From NCBI GenBank assembly GCA_037176705.1, contig CM073887.1, forward strand, positions 84,764,348 to 84,828,347: a DNA stretch of 64,000 bases, written 5' to 3'. Of the stretch, positions 1 to 11,690 are shown piece after piece. Positions within the stretch are counted from its first letter, which is position 1. Each line of letters begins with the position of its first letter. The DNA is from Molossus alvarezi. Its lineage: Eukaryota > Chordata > Mammalia > Chiroptera > Molossidae. The position numbers were made by a program, and so were the translations under genes. The notes under the pieces were generated by a model. It ran no database searches. It was given only the letters and a program-made list of their open reading frames with translations, and was not told the DNA's origin.

Positions 1-145
1 TATACAATGGAATAAAGTCAGTCTCTTCAATAAATGATGTTGGCAAACTGAACAGATACATGCAAAAAAAGAAAGAAAAGAAACTGCATCATTGTCTTAC
101 ACCATATACAAGAAGAAATTCAAATGGTTTTAAGACTTGAATATA

Positions 146-238
146 GCCCTGGCTGGTTTGGTTCTGTGGTTGGAGCATCGGCCTGAGGACCAGAGAGTCC
201 CAGGTTGGGTTCCTGCTAGGGGCACGTACCAAAAAAAA
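146..238 (+). mobile_element. Head-only VES SINE
   Basis: Only the tRNA-like head (to GGGGCACGTACC) followed directly by an A-tail, between copies of AAGACTTGAATATA (132-145, 239-252). The body is absent. Confidence 0.85.
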
Positions 239-397
239 AAGACTTGAATATAAGACCTGAAACCATAAAACTCCTAGAAAAAAAAGTAGGCATCTTTGAC
301 ATCCCTTTTACTAATATTTCTTTGCTATATCTCTTTGGGCAAGGGAAACAAAAGACACAAATGAACAAACTGGACATCAAACTAAAAAGTTTTTGCA

Positions 398-629
398 GCC
401 TGGCTGTTGTGGCTCAGTGGCTGAGCATCGACCCATGCACTAAGAGGTTGCTGGTTCAATTCTTGGTCAAGGCACACGCCCAGGTTGTGGGCCAAATCTT
501 CAATGAGAAGCATGCAGGAGGTGGCCAATCAATGTTCTCTCTCATCGATGTTTCTATCTCTCTCCCCCTTTCCCTTCCTCTCTCTCTAAAGTCAATAAGG
601 AAAAAAAAAAATTTTAATTTAAAAAAAAT
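398..629 (+). mobile_element. VES SINE (GTGTGG-type)
   Basis: Complete copy ending in an A-rich tail, flanked by AAAAAGTTTTTGCA at 384-397 and 630-643. Confidence 0.9.
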
Positions 630-680
630 AAAAAGTTTTTGCATAACAAAGGAAACCATCAATGAAATGAAAAGACAACT

Positions 681-1027
681 GCCTGGCCGGTGTGGCTCAG
701 TGGTTAAATGTAGACCCATACACCCAGAGGTTGCCTGTTTGATTCTTGGTCAGGGCACATGCCCAGGTTGTGGGCCAAATCCCCAGTGGGGGCTCAGCAG
801 TTAGAGCGTCAACCCATGGACCAGAGAGTCCAGGATTCGGTTCCCACTAAGGGCACATATCTCAATTGCAGTTTGTCCCCTGCCCTGGTTGGGGTCGTGT
901 GGGTGGCAACCACTCGATGTGTCTTTCTCACATCGATGTTTCTCTCTTCCTCCCTCTCTCCCTCCAGCTCTATCTGAAGTTTTTTTTTTTTTAAAGTGTT
1001 CTCAGGTGAGGATAAGAAAAACAAAAC
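681..1027 (+). mobile_element. Chimeric double SINE
   Basis: The head of the GTGTGG-type SINE runs to CCCCAGTGGGGG near 790 and then switches straight into a second-type SINE lacking its first bases (CTCAGCAGTTAGAGCG), which continues to its tail. Confidence 0.8.
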
Positions 1028-1411
1028 AAGAATAATTTACACAGATTCAATAGTAGAGTACGTAAACCTAAGAAGCAAACCATTGATTTGTAATATAAGG
1101 AAGCAAAAAATGCCCAATCAGAACAGCAAAAAGAAGAAAGAGTCCAAAAAAATGAGGAGACTTTAAGGAGCCTCTGGGACAACTTCAAGTGTGCCAACAT
1201 CGCATCTTGTGGGTGCCAAAAGGAGAAGAGAGAGAACAAGATATTGAAAACCGGTTTGAAACAATAATGGCAAAAAACTTTCCTAACTTGGTGAAGGAAA
1301 CAGACACACAAGCCCAGGAAGCACAGAGAGTCCCAAACAAGATGAACCCCAAGAGGCCCACACCAAGAGACATCATCATCAAAATGCAAAAGGTTCAAGA
1401 CAAAGACAGAA

Positions 1412-1651
1412 GACTTTTTTTTTTTATCCTCACCTGAGGACATTTTTCCATTTTTCGTTCAGACAGAGTGGGAGGGAGAGAGAGGAAGAGAGAGAGAGAA
1501 ACATCGACGTGAAAGGGACACATTGACTGGTTGCCACCCGCACAACCAACCAGGGCAGGGGACAAACGTACGTGCCCTCAGCGGGAACCGAACCCGGATC
1601 TCTCTGGACCACAGGCCGGCGCTCTAACCGCTGAGCCAAACCGGCCAGGGC
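1412..1651 (-). mobile_element. VES SINE in HAL1-type element
   Basis: Complete reverse copy between CAAAGACAGAA (1401) and CAAAGAGAGAA (1652). Confidence 0.9.
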
Positions 1652-1912
1652 CAAAGAGAGAATCTTAAAAGCAGCAAGAGAAAATCAGTTAGCTACCCAC
1701 GAGGGAGTTCCCATAAGGCTGTCAGCTGATTTCTCAAAAGAAACTTTGCAGGCCAGAAGGGAGTGGCAAGAAATATTCAGAATGATGAAAAGCAAGAAAT
1801 TCAGAGTGATGAAATACAAGAACCTACAACCAAGATTACTCTATCCTGCAAAGCTGTCATTTAGAATTGATGGCCATATAAAGAGTTTCCCAGACAAGAA
1901 AAAGTTAAAGGA

Positions 1913-2215
1913 GCCCTGGCCAGTTTGGTTCAGCGGTTAGAGCATCAGCCTATGGTCCAGAGAGACCTGGGTTCGATTCCCGCTAAAGGCACATACCTCA
2001 GTTGCAGTTTGTCCATGGCCCTGGTTGGTCGTGCGGGTGGCAGCCACTCGATGTGTCCCTTTCACGTTGATGTTTCTCTCTCTCTTTCCTCCTCTCTCTC
2101 CCTCCCATTCTATCTGAACAAAAAATGGAAAAAAAATGTCCTCGAGTGAGGATAAATAAATAAAATAAATAAATAAATAAATAAATAAAGGCAGGTGGAG
2201 GTTTTTTTAAAAAAA
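1913..2215 (+). mobile_element. VES SINE with TAAA-repeat tail
   Basis: Complete forward copy whose tail has grown into (AAAT)n and then GCAGGTGGAGG; flanked by AAGAAAAAGTTAAA(A/G)GAG on both sides. Confidence 0.9.
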
Positions 2216-2390
2216 AGAAAAAGTTAAAAGAGTTCATCACCACCAAACTGTTATTATATGAAATGATGAAGGGTCTTTTTTAAGAAAAAGATAAAATATA
2301 TGAACAAATAAAATGGCAATGAATACATACCTATCGACAATGGAATCTACAAACAAAATGAACAGGCAGAACAGAAACATTCTCATAGAT

Positions 2391-2985
2391 ACAGAGAACA
2401 TTTTGTTGGTTGCCAGATAGGAAGGGGATTGGGGGAATGGGTGAAAAAGGTGAAGGGATTAAGAAGTACGAATTCAAGAGAACATTTTGTTGGTTGCCAG
2501 TTGGGAGGGGGGTTGGGGGAATGGGTAAAAAAGGTGAAGGGATTAAGAAGTACAAATTCATTGCTAGACTGACAAACCTCAAAGGGAAAGGGTTTGGGGG
2601 GTATGGGGTGGGAAGAAATAAACCAAAGAACTTATATGCATAACCAATGGACACAGGAAATAGTGTGGGAAAAGGCGGGAGGGGGGCGGGAGTGGGGAGG
2701 GGGTCAATGGGGGAAAAATGTGGAACATCTGTAATACATTTTACATTCAACAATAAAGATTAAAAAAAAACAAAACAAATTCATTGCTAGACTGACAAAC
2801 CTCAAGGGGAAAGGGGTTGGGGGCTGGGAAGAAATAAACCAAAGAACTTATATGCATAACCAATGGCCACAGACAATAGTGTGGGAAAAGGTGGGAGGGG
2901 GGCGGGAGTGGGGAGGAGGGGGTCAATGGGGGAAAAATGAGGAACATCTGTAATATATTCAACAATAAAAATTAAAAAAAAGAAA
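2391..2985 (+). repeat. Tandem duplications in HAL1-type 3' UTR
   Basis: AGAGAACATTTTGTTGGTTG occurs at about 2394 and 2479 with similar following 80 bases, and AAATTCATTGCTAGACTGAC at about 2554 and 2779 with similar following 200 bases, each ending CAACAATAAA(G/A)ATTAAAAAA. Confidence 0.88.
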
Positions 2986-3077
2986 ACAAAACAAAATATA
3001 ACTTTAATAAACGTCTCAATTTTTCTGTAAATCTAAACTGTTCTAAAAAATAATGTCTATTAAATATACAACTGCCC

Positions 3078-3308
3078 TGCCCTGGCTGGTTTGGTGCAGC
3101 AATTAGAGCATCAGCCTTCGGCCTGAAGAGTCATGGGTTTCATTCTGGTCAAGGGCACGTACCTTTACCATGGTTGTGGTTCAGTCCCTGGCCCTGGTCA
3201 GGGTCCTGTGAGAGGCAGCCAGTTATGTTTCTCCCTCTCTCTCTCTTCTTCCTTCTCCCACTCTGTCTAAAAATAAATGGAAAAATATCCTCTGGTGAGG
3301 ATTAAAAA
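3078..3308 (+). mobile_element. VES SINE
   Basis: Forward copy, moderately diverged, ending GGTGAGGATTAAAAATA and running into a CA repeat. Confidence 0.85.
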
Positions 3309-3309
3309 T

Positions 3310-3343
3310 ACACACACACACACACTCACACACACACACACAC
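3310..3343. repeat. CA microsatellite
   Basis: (CA)n with one CT interruption, grown from the tail of the SINE before it. Confidence 0.9.
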
Positions 3344-3345
3344 TG

Positions 3346-3562
3346 AGCTGGCTGGTGTGGCTCAGTTGGTTGGGTGTTGTCCTGTGCACTGAAAGGTTGA
3401 AAGGTTGCCAGTTGGATTCCTGGTCAGGGCAAATGCCAGGGTTTCAGGCTCCATTCCCCACAGAGGCATGCAGGATGCAGCCGATTGACGTTCCTATTCA
3501 TATCCATGTTTCTCTCTCTCCCTCTCCCTTCCTCTCTCTCTAAAAATTAATAAAAAGACTTT
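3346..3562 (+). mobile_element. VES SINE (GTGTGG-type)
   Basis: Forward copy with an internal AAAGGTTG doubling; its A-tail holds the target duplication of the L1 that follows. Confidence 0.85.
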
Positions 3563-4391
3563 AAAAAATAGCCCTGGCGAGGATTCCAAAATGGCGACGG
3601 AGTGAATGGAAGCTACACAGACCATCTCCCAGGACCAAACTGGAATTACAACTAAAATAAAGACAAATCGACAGGAAAAAGCAACAGAAAAGCAGTTTGC
3701 AAGGATCATATAACCAGGAACACTAACTTGATCTTAGTAGGATTGCGAAGGCGCAAGAGGGGGGCTGGGACCCCACAGACAGCAGCAGCCTTAGCTGTGA
3801 GCAGCGCTCTTGGGTTAAACTCCCAAGCAGCTCCACAGCCCAGAGACAGGACAGAGGCTAAAATAGCCATAGCCACTCACCTTGGGCTCGAGCAGAGGGA
3901 GGGTGGACTGGACTGGAACAGTGTGGGGACACTCAGGATTTGGAGGGGGCTCTGAGCTTTTGCTGAGTTGCAGGACGGTGGTCATCTTACTCCTTCCCAG
4001 GGCTCTGGAGAGAGGCGGTGGCCCCTCCCTCAGAGATTCAACCACACCTAGGTGGGTCATTGAAATGCAAATTGAGGCTCACTAACAATCAGCATCTGCC
4101 CCACCCTCTGGATATCCCCTTACCCTGAGCACCTGAGGGAGTTCTTTCATGCAACTGAGAACCCAAGGTTCCTCAAGTAACCACTACTGATAACCTCCAG
4201 ACAAAAACCTAGAGGGTAACTGTACCATTCCTGGGCTAGCAACTCTACCCAGAAAAGTAAGACTTGACAGTGGTGTTTAACGTGGGTCCTCCCTCGCTCA
4301 AACAAACCCAGGAGAGGGAGCCACAAACAGCAGAACACCAACACCCACAGGGAAAATTTGGCAGGCTCCGAAGCCCACTGCGATACCCAAA

Positions 4392-5273
4392 ATGGTGAAA
4401 CACAGAAACAAATGCCAAATAAAAGAACAAGGGACCTCTACCGAAGATGAGATAAATGTGGAGCAGTTAAGCAAGTTAACAGAGCTAGAATTCAGAGCCA
4501 TGACCTGGAGGAAGCTTAACTGCATGAATAAGGACACAGAGATGTTGAAAATCAACCAGTTGGAAATTAAAAACAACCAAGAAGAAATAAAAAATGACAT
4601 ATCAGAAATAAAGAAGACATTGAAAGGTCTAAACAGCAGAGTAGAGGAAGCTGAGAACTGGATCAGTGAATTAGAAGATAGGGTAGAAAAAATCAACCAA
4701 TCAGAAAACCAAAAGGAAAAAACAGTTAAAAAAACAGGAAGACAGCTTCCTGTTTCCTGGGACAACTGGAAACGTAATAATATTCGCATCATAGGAGTCC
4801 CTGAAGAAGAAGAAAATGAGCAAGGGTTAGAGAATATATTTAAAGAAATAGTGACAGAAAACTTCACTAATTTGGTGAAGGAAGAAGGCATTCAAGTTCA
4901 AAAAGCACAGAGAGCCCCAAGTAAGAAGAACCCAAACAGGCCCACACTAAGACACATAGTAATTAAAACGCCAAAAATTAAAGACAAAGAGAGAATCCTA
5001 AAAGCAGCAAGAGATAAGCAACAGGTTACCTATAAAGGAACCCCCATAAGGCTCTCAGCTGACTTCTGAAAAGAAACACTACAGGCCAAAAGGAAATGGC
5101 ATGAAGTAATCAAGGTCATTACAAACAAGGATCTGAATCCAAGACTACTCTACCCAGCAAGGCTGTCATTCAAAATAGAAGGTCAAATAAAGAGCTTCCC
5201 AGACAAAAAAAGGCTAAGGGAATACATTAGCATCAAACCAGCACTGCAAGAAATGTTAAAAGGACTGCCGTAA
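4392..5273 (+). pseudogene. L1 ORF1 (RNA-binding chaperone) with internal stop
   Basis: Starts MVKHRNKCQIKEQGTSTEDE and shows the coiled coil (EISEIKKTLKGLNSRVEEAE-like), the RRM region with IRIIGVPEEEENEQG and the C-terminal domain. TGA at 5067-5069 follows RLSADF, then the same frame continues to TAA at 5271 through LQAKRKWHEV and LNPRLLYPARLSF. 293 codons, close to usual ORF1 length. Confidence 0.9.
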
Positions 5274-5315
5274 TTAGTAGAAATAGGTAGAAAAATACAA
5301 CTACACTAAACAAAA

Positions 5316-8300
5316 ATGGCAATAAATAAGTACATACCAATAATCACCTTAAATGTAAATGGACTGAATGCTCCAATAAAAAGACACAGAGTAGCTGATT
5401 GCATAAGAAAGCATGACTCATCTATATATTGTTTACAAGAGACCCACTTCACAACAAAAGACTCACATAGGTTGAAAGTGAAGGGATGGAAAAAAATTTT
5501 CCAAGCAAATGGAAAGGAAAAAAAGCTGGGGTAGCAATACTCATATCTGATAAAATAGATTTCAAAATGAAGACCATAACTAGAGACAAAGAAGGCCAGT
5601 ACATAATATTGAAAGGATCTATCCAACAGGAAGATATAACCCTGATAAACATATATGCACCCAATACAGGAGCACTAAAATATATTTAAAATCTTCTGGA
5701 GGACTTCAAAGGAGAAAATGACAGCAAACAATCATAGCGGGGGACTTCAACACCCTGGTGACATCACTGGATAGATCCTCTAGGCAAAAAATTAGCAAGG
5801 AAACAGAGACTCTAAATGAAGCACTAGACCAAATGAATTTAATAGATATCTACAGAGAATTACACCCTAAAACTACAGAATTCACATTCTTCTTAAGTGA
5901 ACATGGGACATTCTCAAAGATAGACCACATGATAGGACACAAACTAAGTCTCTACAGGTTCAAGAAGATTGAAATCATATCAAGCATCTTCTCAGATCAC
6001 AATGGCATGAAACTAGAAATCAATTGCAACAAAAGTATGCAAAGACATTTGAACACATGAAGGCTAAATAGCATGTTATTAAACAATGAATGGGTTACCA
6101 AGGAGATCAAGGAAGAAATTATCCTCACCCGAGGACACTTTTTCATTCTTTGTTCAGATAGAGCAGGAGGGAGAGAGAGAGAGAGAGAAACGTCGATGTG
6201 AAAGGGACACATCGAGTGGCTGCCACCCGCACGACCAACCAGGGCCTGGGACAAACTGCAACCGAGGTACGTGCCCTTAGCGGGAACCGAACCCGGGTCT
6301 CTCCGGACCGCAGGCCGACGCTTTAACCGCTGAGCCAAACTGGCCAGAGCTCAAGGAAGAAATTAAACAATTCCTGGAAACCAATGAAAATGAACACACA
6401 ACAACACAAAAATCTATGGGATGCAGCAAAAGCAGTTCTGAGAAGGAAGTTCATTGCACTACAGGCCTACCTCAAGAAATAAGAAAAATTTCTAATTGAC
6501 TGTTTAACCTCCCAACTTAAAGAATTGGAAAGTAAACAAAAAGAAAACCCCAGAACAAGTAGAAGAAAGGAAATAGTAAAGATCAGAGCAAAAATAAATG
6601 ACATAGAGACCAAAAAAACAATTCAAAGGATTAGTGAAACAAAGAGCTGGTTTTTTTAAAAGATAAACAAGATTGATGGACCCTTAGCTAGACTCTCACC
6701 AAGAAACAAAGAGAGAGAACCCAAATGCACAAAATCAGAAATGAAAGAGGAGAAGTAACAACTGATACCACAGAAATACAAAAGATCGTTAACAGCTACT
6801 ATGAACAATTATATGGCAACAAATTCGACAATCTAAGTGAAATGGACAAATTTTTAGAAACACACAGTCTCCCAAAACTGGACCTGGAAGAGACAGAAAA
6901 CTTGAACAAACCAATAACAACTAAGGAAATTGAAGAGGTAATCAAGACTCTCCCAGCAAACAAAAGCCCAGGCCCAGATGGCTTCACCGGGGAGTTCTAC
7001 CAAACATTCAAAAAAGAACTAACACCCATTCTCCTCAAACTATTTCAAAAAATTCAAGAAGACGGAAGACTTCCAAACTCATTTTATGAGGCCAGCATAA
7101 TTCGAATTCCAAAACCAGAAAAAGATACTACAAAGAAAGAAAACTACATGCCAATATCCCTGATGAACATAGACACCAAAATCCTGAACAATATACTAGC
7201 AAATCAGATCCAGCAATACATCAAAAAAAGTATTCACCATGACCAAGTGGGATTCATCCCAGGGATGCAAGGCTGGTACAACATTCGCAAATCAATAAAT
7301 GTGATACACCACATAAACAAAATGGATAAAAACCGCATGATCATATCAATAGATGCTGAAAAAGCATTCAACAAAATCCAGCATCCATTTCTGATAAAAA
7401 CGCTCAGCAATCTGGGAATAGAGGGATCATATCGCAACATAATAAAGGCGCCATATATGAAAGACCTACACCCAAAATCATACTCAATGGGCAGAAACTA
7501 AAAACATTTCCCTTAAAAACAAGAACAAGACAAGGATGACCACTTTTGCCACTCTTATTTAACATAGTACTCGAAGTCTTAGCCACAGCAATCAGACATG
7601 AAGAAAAAAATAAAAGGGATCCAAATTGAAAAGGAGGAAGTGAAACTGTCATTATTTGCAGATGACATGATATTATACATAGAAAACCCTAAAGACTCCA
7701 TCAAAAATCTACTAGACTTAATAAATGAATTTGGCAAAGTAGCAGGATGCAAAATTAATGCCAAGAAATTGACGGCATTCTTATACACCAATGATGAACT
7801 CACAGAAAGAGAAACTGAAAAAACAATCCCATCTACCATCGCACCAAAAAAATTAAGATACCTAGAAATAAACTTAACCAAAGAAGTAAAGGACCAATTT
7901 GCAGAAAACAACAGGACATTGAAAAAAGAAATAGAGGAAGATATAAAAAAGTAGAAGCACATACCTTGTTCATGGATTGGAAGAATTAACAGCATTAAAA
8001 TGTCCATACTACCCAAAGCAATCTATAGATTCAGTGCAATCCCCATCAAAATACCAACGACATATTTCACAGAACTAGAACAAATACTTCAAAAGTTCAT
8101 ATGGAACCAAAAAAGATCCCGAATAGCCACAGTAATCTTGAAAAAGAAGGACAAAGTAGGCGGGATCACAATACCAGATATCAGGTTATACTACAAAGCG
8201 ACTGTAATCACAACAGCCTGGTACTGGCACAAGAACAGGCATATAGACCAGTGGAACAGAACAGAGAACCCAGAAATGGACCCAAGGCAATATGCTCAAT

Positions 8301-9341
8301 TAATATTTGACAAAGGTGGGAAGAGCATACAGTGGAGTGAAGACAGCCTCTTTAATAAATGGTGTTGGGAAAATTAGACAGCTACATGCAAAAAAATAAG
8401 ACTAGACCATCAACTTACACCATACACAAAAATAAACTCAAAATGGATACAAGACTTAAATGTGACTCATGCATCCATGAAAATCCTAGAAGAAAATGTA
8501 GGCAACAAAATTTTGGACATCATACGCAGCCGAATTTTCACTGATACATCACCTAAGGCAACAGAAACAAAGGAGAAAATGAGCACATGGGACTACATCA
8601 AACTAAAAGCTTTTGCACAGCAAAAGAAACAACCATCAAAATGGAAAGGCAACCCACTGTATGGGAGAACATCATTGCCAATGATACATCAGATAAGGGG
8701 TTAATTTCCAAAATACATAGAGTACTCATACAACTCAACAAAAGGAAGACAAAGAACCCAATTAAAAAATGGGCAGAGGAGCTGAATAGACACCTCTCCA
8801 AACAGGGCATACAAATGGCCAAGAGACATATGAAGAAATGCTCAACATCACTAATCATCAGAGAGACGCAAATTAAAACAACAATGAGGTATCACCTCAC
8901 ACCTGTCAGAATGGCCTCCATAAACAAATCATTAAACAACAAGTGTTGGCGAGGGTGTGGAGAAAAGGGGATTCTAGTATACTGCTGGTGGAAATGCAGA
9001 CTGGTGCAGCCACTATGGAAGACAATATGGTGTTACCTTAAAAAATTAAAAATTGAACTGCCATTTGACCCAGTGATCCCACTTCTAGGAATATACCCTA
9101 AGAAGCCTGAAACACCATTCAGAAAGAATATATGTACCATGTTCATAGCAGCACTATTACAATAGCTAAGATCTGGAAACAGCCCAAGTGTCCATCAGTA
9201 GACGAATGGATCAAAAAGCAGTGGTACATATACACAATGGAGTACTATGCAGCTGTAAGAAAGAAAGATCTCTTACCCTTTGAGACGGAATGGAGGGACC
9301 TGGAAAGTATTATCACAAAGCAAGCAGAAAAAGACAAATAG
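5316..9341 (+). pseudogene. L1 ORF2 (endonuclease and reverse transcriptase), broken
   Basis: Pieces in order: endonuclease start with ITLNVNGLNAPIKRHR and CLQETHF (5316-5689), more endonuclease with FSDHNGMKLEI (5758-6060), reverse transcriptase with [15 protein letters not shown] and [11 protein letters not shown] (6725-7501), the catalytic FADDMILY (7598-7954), then thumb and C-terminal parts including the Cys-rich CWRGCGEKG segment (8587-9165) and a final piece to 9341. Several frameshifts and a SINE at 6121 separate them. Confidence 0.92.
6121..6350 (-). mobile_element. VES SINE inside L1 ORF2
   Basis: Complete young copy in reverse, flanked by TCAAGGAAGAAATT on both sides, so it entered after the L1 had landed. 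Confidence 0.92.
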
Positions 9342-9617
9342 CACATGATCTCACTTATTTGTGAAATATAATGAACATAACAGTCTGAGGAATAGGATAG
9401 ACCCAGAAACATGGAAGTAGGGTACAGATTGACAACCCTCAAAAGAGGGGGTGGTGGGGGGAGGGAAGAGATAAACTACAGAACTTATATGCATGTACGC
9501 ATAACCGATGGACATGGACAACAAAGCCAGGGACTGGGGGTGGGGGGGTGGGGGATGAAGAGGAGGGTGTCAATGGGGTAAAAAAGGAGAAACATCTGTA
9601 ACAAAAAAAAAAAAATA

Positions 9618-9872
9618 GCCCTGAGCAGTTTTCCTGAGCGGTTAGAACGTCGGCCTGCGGTTCAGAGAGTCCCAGGTTCAGTTCCCACTAAGGGCACGTA
9701 CCTCTGTTGCAGTTTGTCCCCGGCCCTGTTTGGGTTGTGTGGGTGGCATCCACTCGATGTGTCCCTTTTACGTTGATGTTTCTCTCTCTCTCTCCCTTCC
9801 TCTCTCCCTCCCGCTCTATCTGAACAAAAAAATGGAGAATATCCTCAGGTAAGGATAAAAAAAAAGTTTTTA
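9618..9872 (+). mobile_element. VES SINE split at its first bases by L1
   Basis: Complete body; its opening TAGCCCTG is also found before the L1 at 3569, showing the L1 landed at the junction of the previous SINE tail and this head. Confidence 0.88.
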
Positions 9873-10508
9873 AAAAGATATATATAACTTTAATAATTTT
9901 TAATATCAATGCTTAAGAGTAAGAGTAATGTACAAAAACAAAAATAGTTGCAGACTAATCTTGACCAGTAACTTGTATAAGTTAAGCATGGAGTTAAATT
10001 CTTCTGATGGCTGAATTTGGAAGGAGCTGGAAGAAAGGCAAAAGTATTTATGAAGAGTGTTTGCAGCAGATTAGCATGGGTACCTGCAGGGTCCTTTGCC
10101 TAAATTACTGACTGACATCAAGGGGAATCAAATCAGAACACCCCCTGGAGGTCACAATGGGCATGTCCACTAGTCTTGTCTCCACAAAACCTGGAATTGA
10201 CACTTATGGTTGGTTTGTTAAACTAGCACACTTTCAAGGGCTTTTCAGCACTCCAGCCTTTAGTTGGAGGAATTGGGAAGAGAGTTGAGATGATGGTGAA
10301 GCAGTATGCTTAGACTAGGTTGAGCAGGGCCTTAAATTCTTTTTTTCTTGCTTATATTACTAATAATATTCTCATCATAAGAGTGAAACCTACACTGAAG
10401 CATTACTGAGCAAAACTGAAATGCCCCTTCATCCAACTCAATATCCTCTATTCTCTCTTCCAGTTCCTAGTTGACTTTCAAGTCTTAAATCAAAGAGAGA
10501 AAATCCCA
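9873..10508. other. Unique intergenic sequence
   Basis: AT-rich single-copy sequence. No exon, RNA gene or repeat family recognised. Confidence 0.5.
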
Positions 10509-10716
10509 AATGGCTGGTGTGGCTTGGTGGATTGAGTGTCATCCCATGGACTGAGAGGTCTGGGTTCGATTCCAAGTCAGGCCACATGCCAGGTTTTGAG
10601 CTTGATCCCAGTTGGGGAGTATGCAGGAGGCAGCCGATCAATGTTTCTCTCTCACATGGATGCTTCCATCTCTCTCTCCCTTTCTCTCTCTCTCCAAAAC
10701 ATCAATGAAAACACAT
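10509..10716 (+). mobile_element. VES SINE (GTGTGG-type)
   Basis: Forward copy ending TCCAAAACATCAATGAAAACACATT; the next SINE inserted in its tail. Confidence 0.87.
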
Positions 10717-10719
10717 TTA

Positions 10720-10966
10720 GCCCTGGCCGCTTTGGCTCAGCGGTTAGAGCGTCGGCCTGCGGTCCTGAGAGACCCGGGTTCGGTTCCCGCTAAGGGCATG
10801 TACCTCGGTTGCAGTTTGTCCCCGGCCCTGGTCGGTTGTGTGGGTGGCAGCCACTCGATGTGTCCCTTTCACATCGATGTTTCTCTCTCTCTCTCTGTTC
10901 CTCTCTCCCCCCCACTCTACCTGAACAAAAAATAAAAAAATGTCCTCGGGTGAGGATAAAAAAAAA
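10720..10966 (+). mobile_element. VES SINE, young
   Basis: Close to consensus, flanked by AAAACACATT (10708 and 10967). Confidence 0.92.
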
Positions 10967-10989
10967 AAAACACATTAAAAAAAATAAAA

Positions 10990-11690
10990 TTAAATTAAAA
11001 AAAAGAGATAAAATGCCAAAGCAAAAATGCCATGGTGGTTCTCTGGATCTCCCAGTACCCTGTGTTTTAATGCCAGAGCACCTTGCACAGAGGGTTGTGA
11101 CTAGCCAATTGCTATCTGTTGGTCTCATAGATTGTAATCTCCTGATTGCTAAGGCTGGGTTTTACTACATTTTGTTGCACTGGTGCTTGGCACAGTGCTG
11201 GCAAGGAGAAGGCATTAGGACACTGTTTACTGAGGTCAACTGTGTGGAGGAGAGGCAGGCTGCCTTGATAAATTAAGTCTACCTTTCTCAGGCCGGTTTA
11301 TACTTAAGGGACATTTAAGGGGCCCAGCCTCTAAGCTGAGGTCCAGTCAAGTAATACAAACTCCGGCAACCTCAATGGAAGCCTCCTAAAATTAAGAGAA
11401 ATGCATAAGAAAGGCACTGAAGCAAAGGGGCCTGGTAGGAAAGGTTCTGGCCTTGCAGGAAAGATGCAGTGAGGCCCTGGAACTTAGTGCCACCTCTCCG
11501 AATCTGGTTTTCCCCCTCCGAGGAAACTCATACTAATGGGATTCATAATATCTGCCCAATGTAGGTGAAGAAACTTTGCAGAATGGATCAAGAGCAAGGT
11601 CTGCGCAGCGACCACCCCTTACATGCTCCCGAGGCCGCGGCTGCCCACCCGCAGTGACCCTGTCGTTATGACCACTTTGTCCAACCAGTT
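10990..11690. other. Sequence upstream of CLTB island
   Basis: Single-copy sequence. The part from about 11500 may belong to the distal promoter. Nothing coding is recognised. Confidence 0.45.

Larger units (their letters stand above)
1..678 (+). mobile_element. L1 ORF2 3' fragment interrupted by two SINEs
   Basis: Bases 1-145, 239-397 and 630-680 join into L1 ORF2 C-terminal sequence of the kind at 8330-8640 (TCTTCAATAAATG, then AAACTCCTAGAA, then AAAGGAAACCATCAA). It runs off the window start. Confidence 0.85.
1028..2990 (+). mobile_element. HAL1-type half-L1, truncated, with reduplicated tail
   Basis: ORF1-like coding (IENRFETIMAKNFPNLVKET, then LLYPAKLSFRIDGHIKSFPD) is followed directly by a G-rich 3' UTR with no ORF2, the pattern of half-L1 elements. 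The 5' end is lost. Two SINEs sit inside. The 3' UTR contains repeated segments. Confidence 0.8.
3577..9609 (+). mobile_element. Near full-length defective L1 retrotransposon
   Basis: Begins AAATGGCGACGGAG-like 5' UTR, then ORF1, ORF2 and a G-rich 3' UTR with an A-tail. Flanked by the duplication AAAAAATAGCCCTG (3563-3576 and 9610-9623). ORF1 has an in-frame stop, ORF2 is split by frameshifts and by a SINE, so it cannot move on its own. Confidence 0.93.

Noticed and set aside
4392..9341. Long ORFs with reverse transcriptase and endonuclease motifs
   Set aside because: They are L1 pieces with stops and frameshifts, not host genes or a domesticated enzyme.
2998..9900. TATAACTTTAATAA near 2998 and 9886 as a target duplication for the whole repeat cluster
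   Set aside because: The match is short and AT-rich and lies outside the boundaries supported by longer duplications.
10720..10800. tRNA-like sequences with A and B box character
   Set aside because: These are SINE heads followed by SINE bodies; no true tRNA cloverleaf gene was found.
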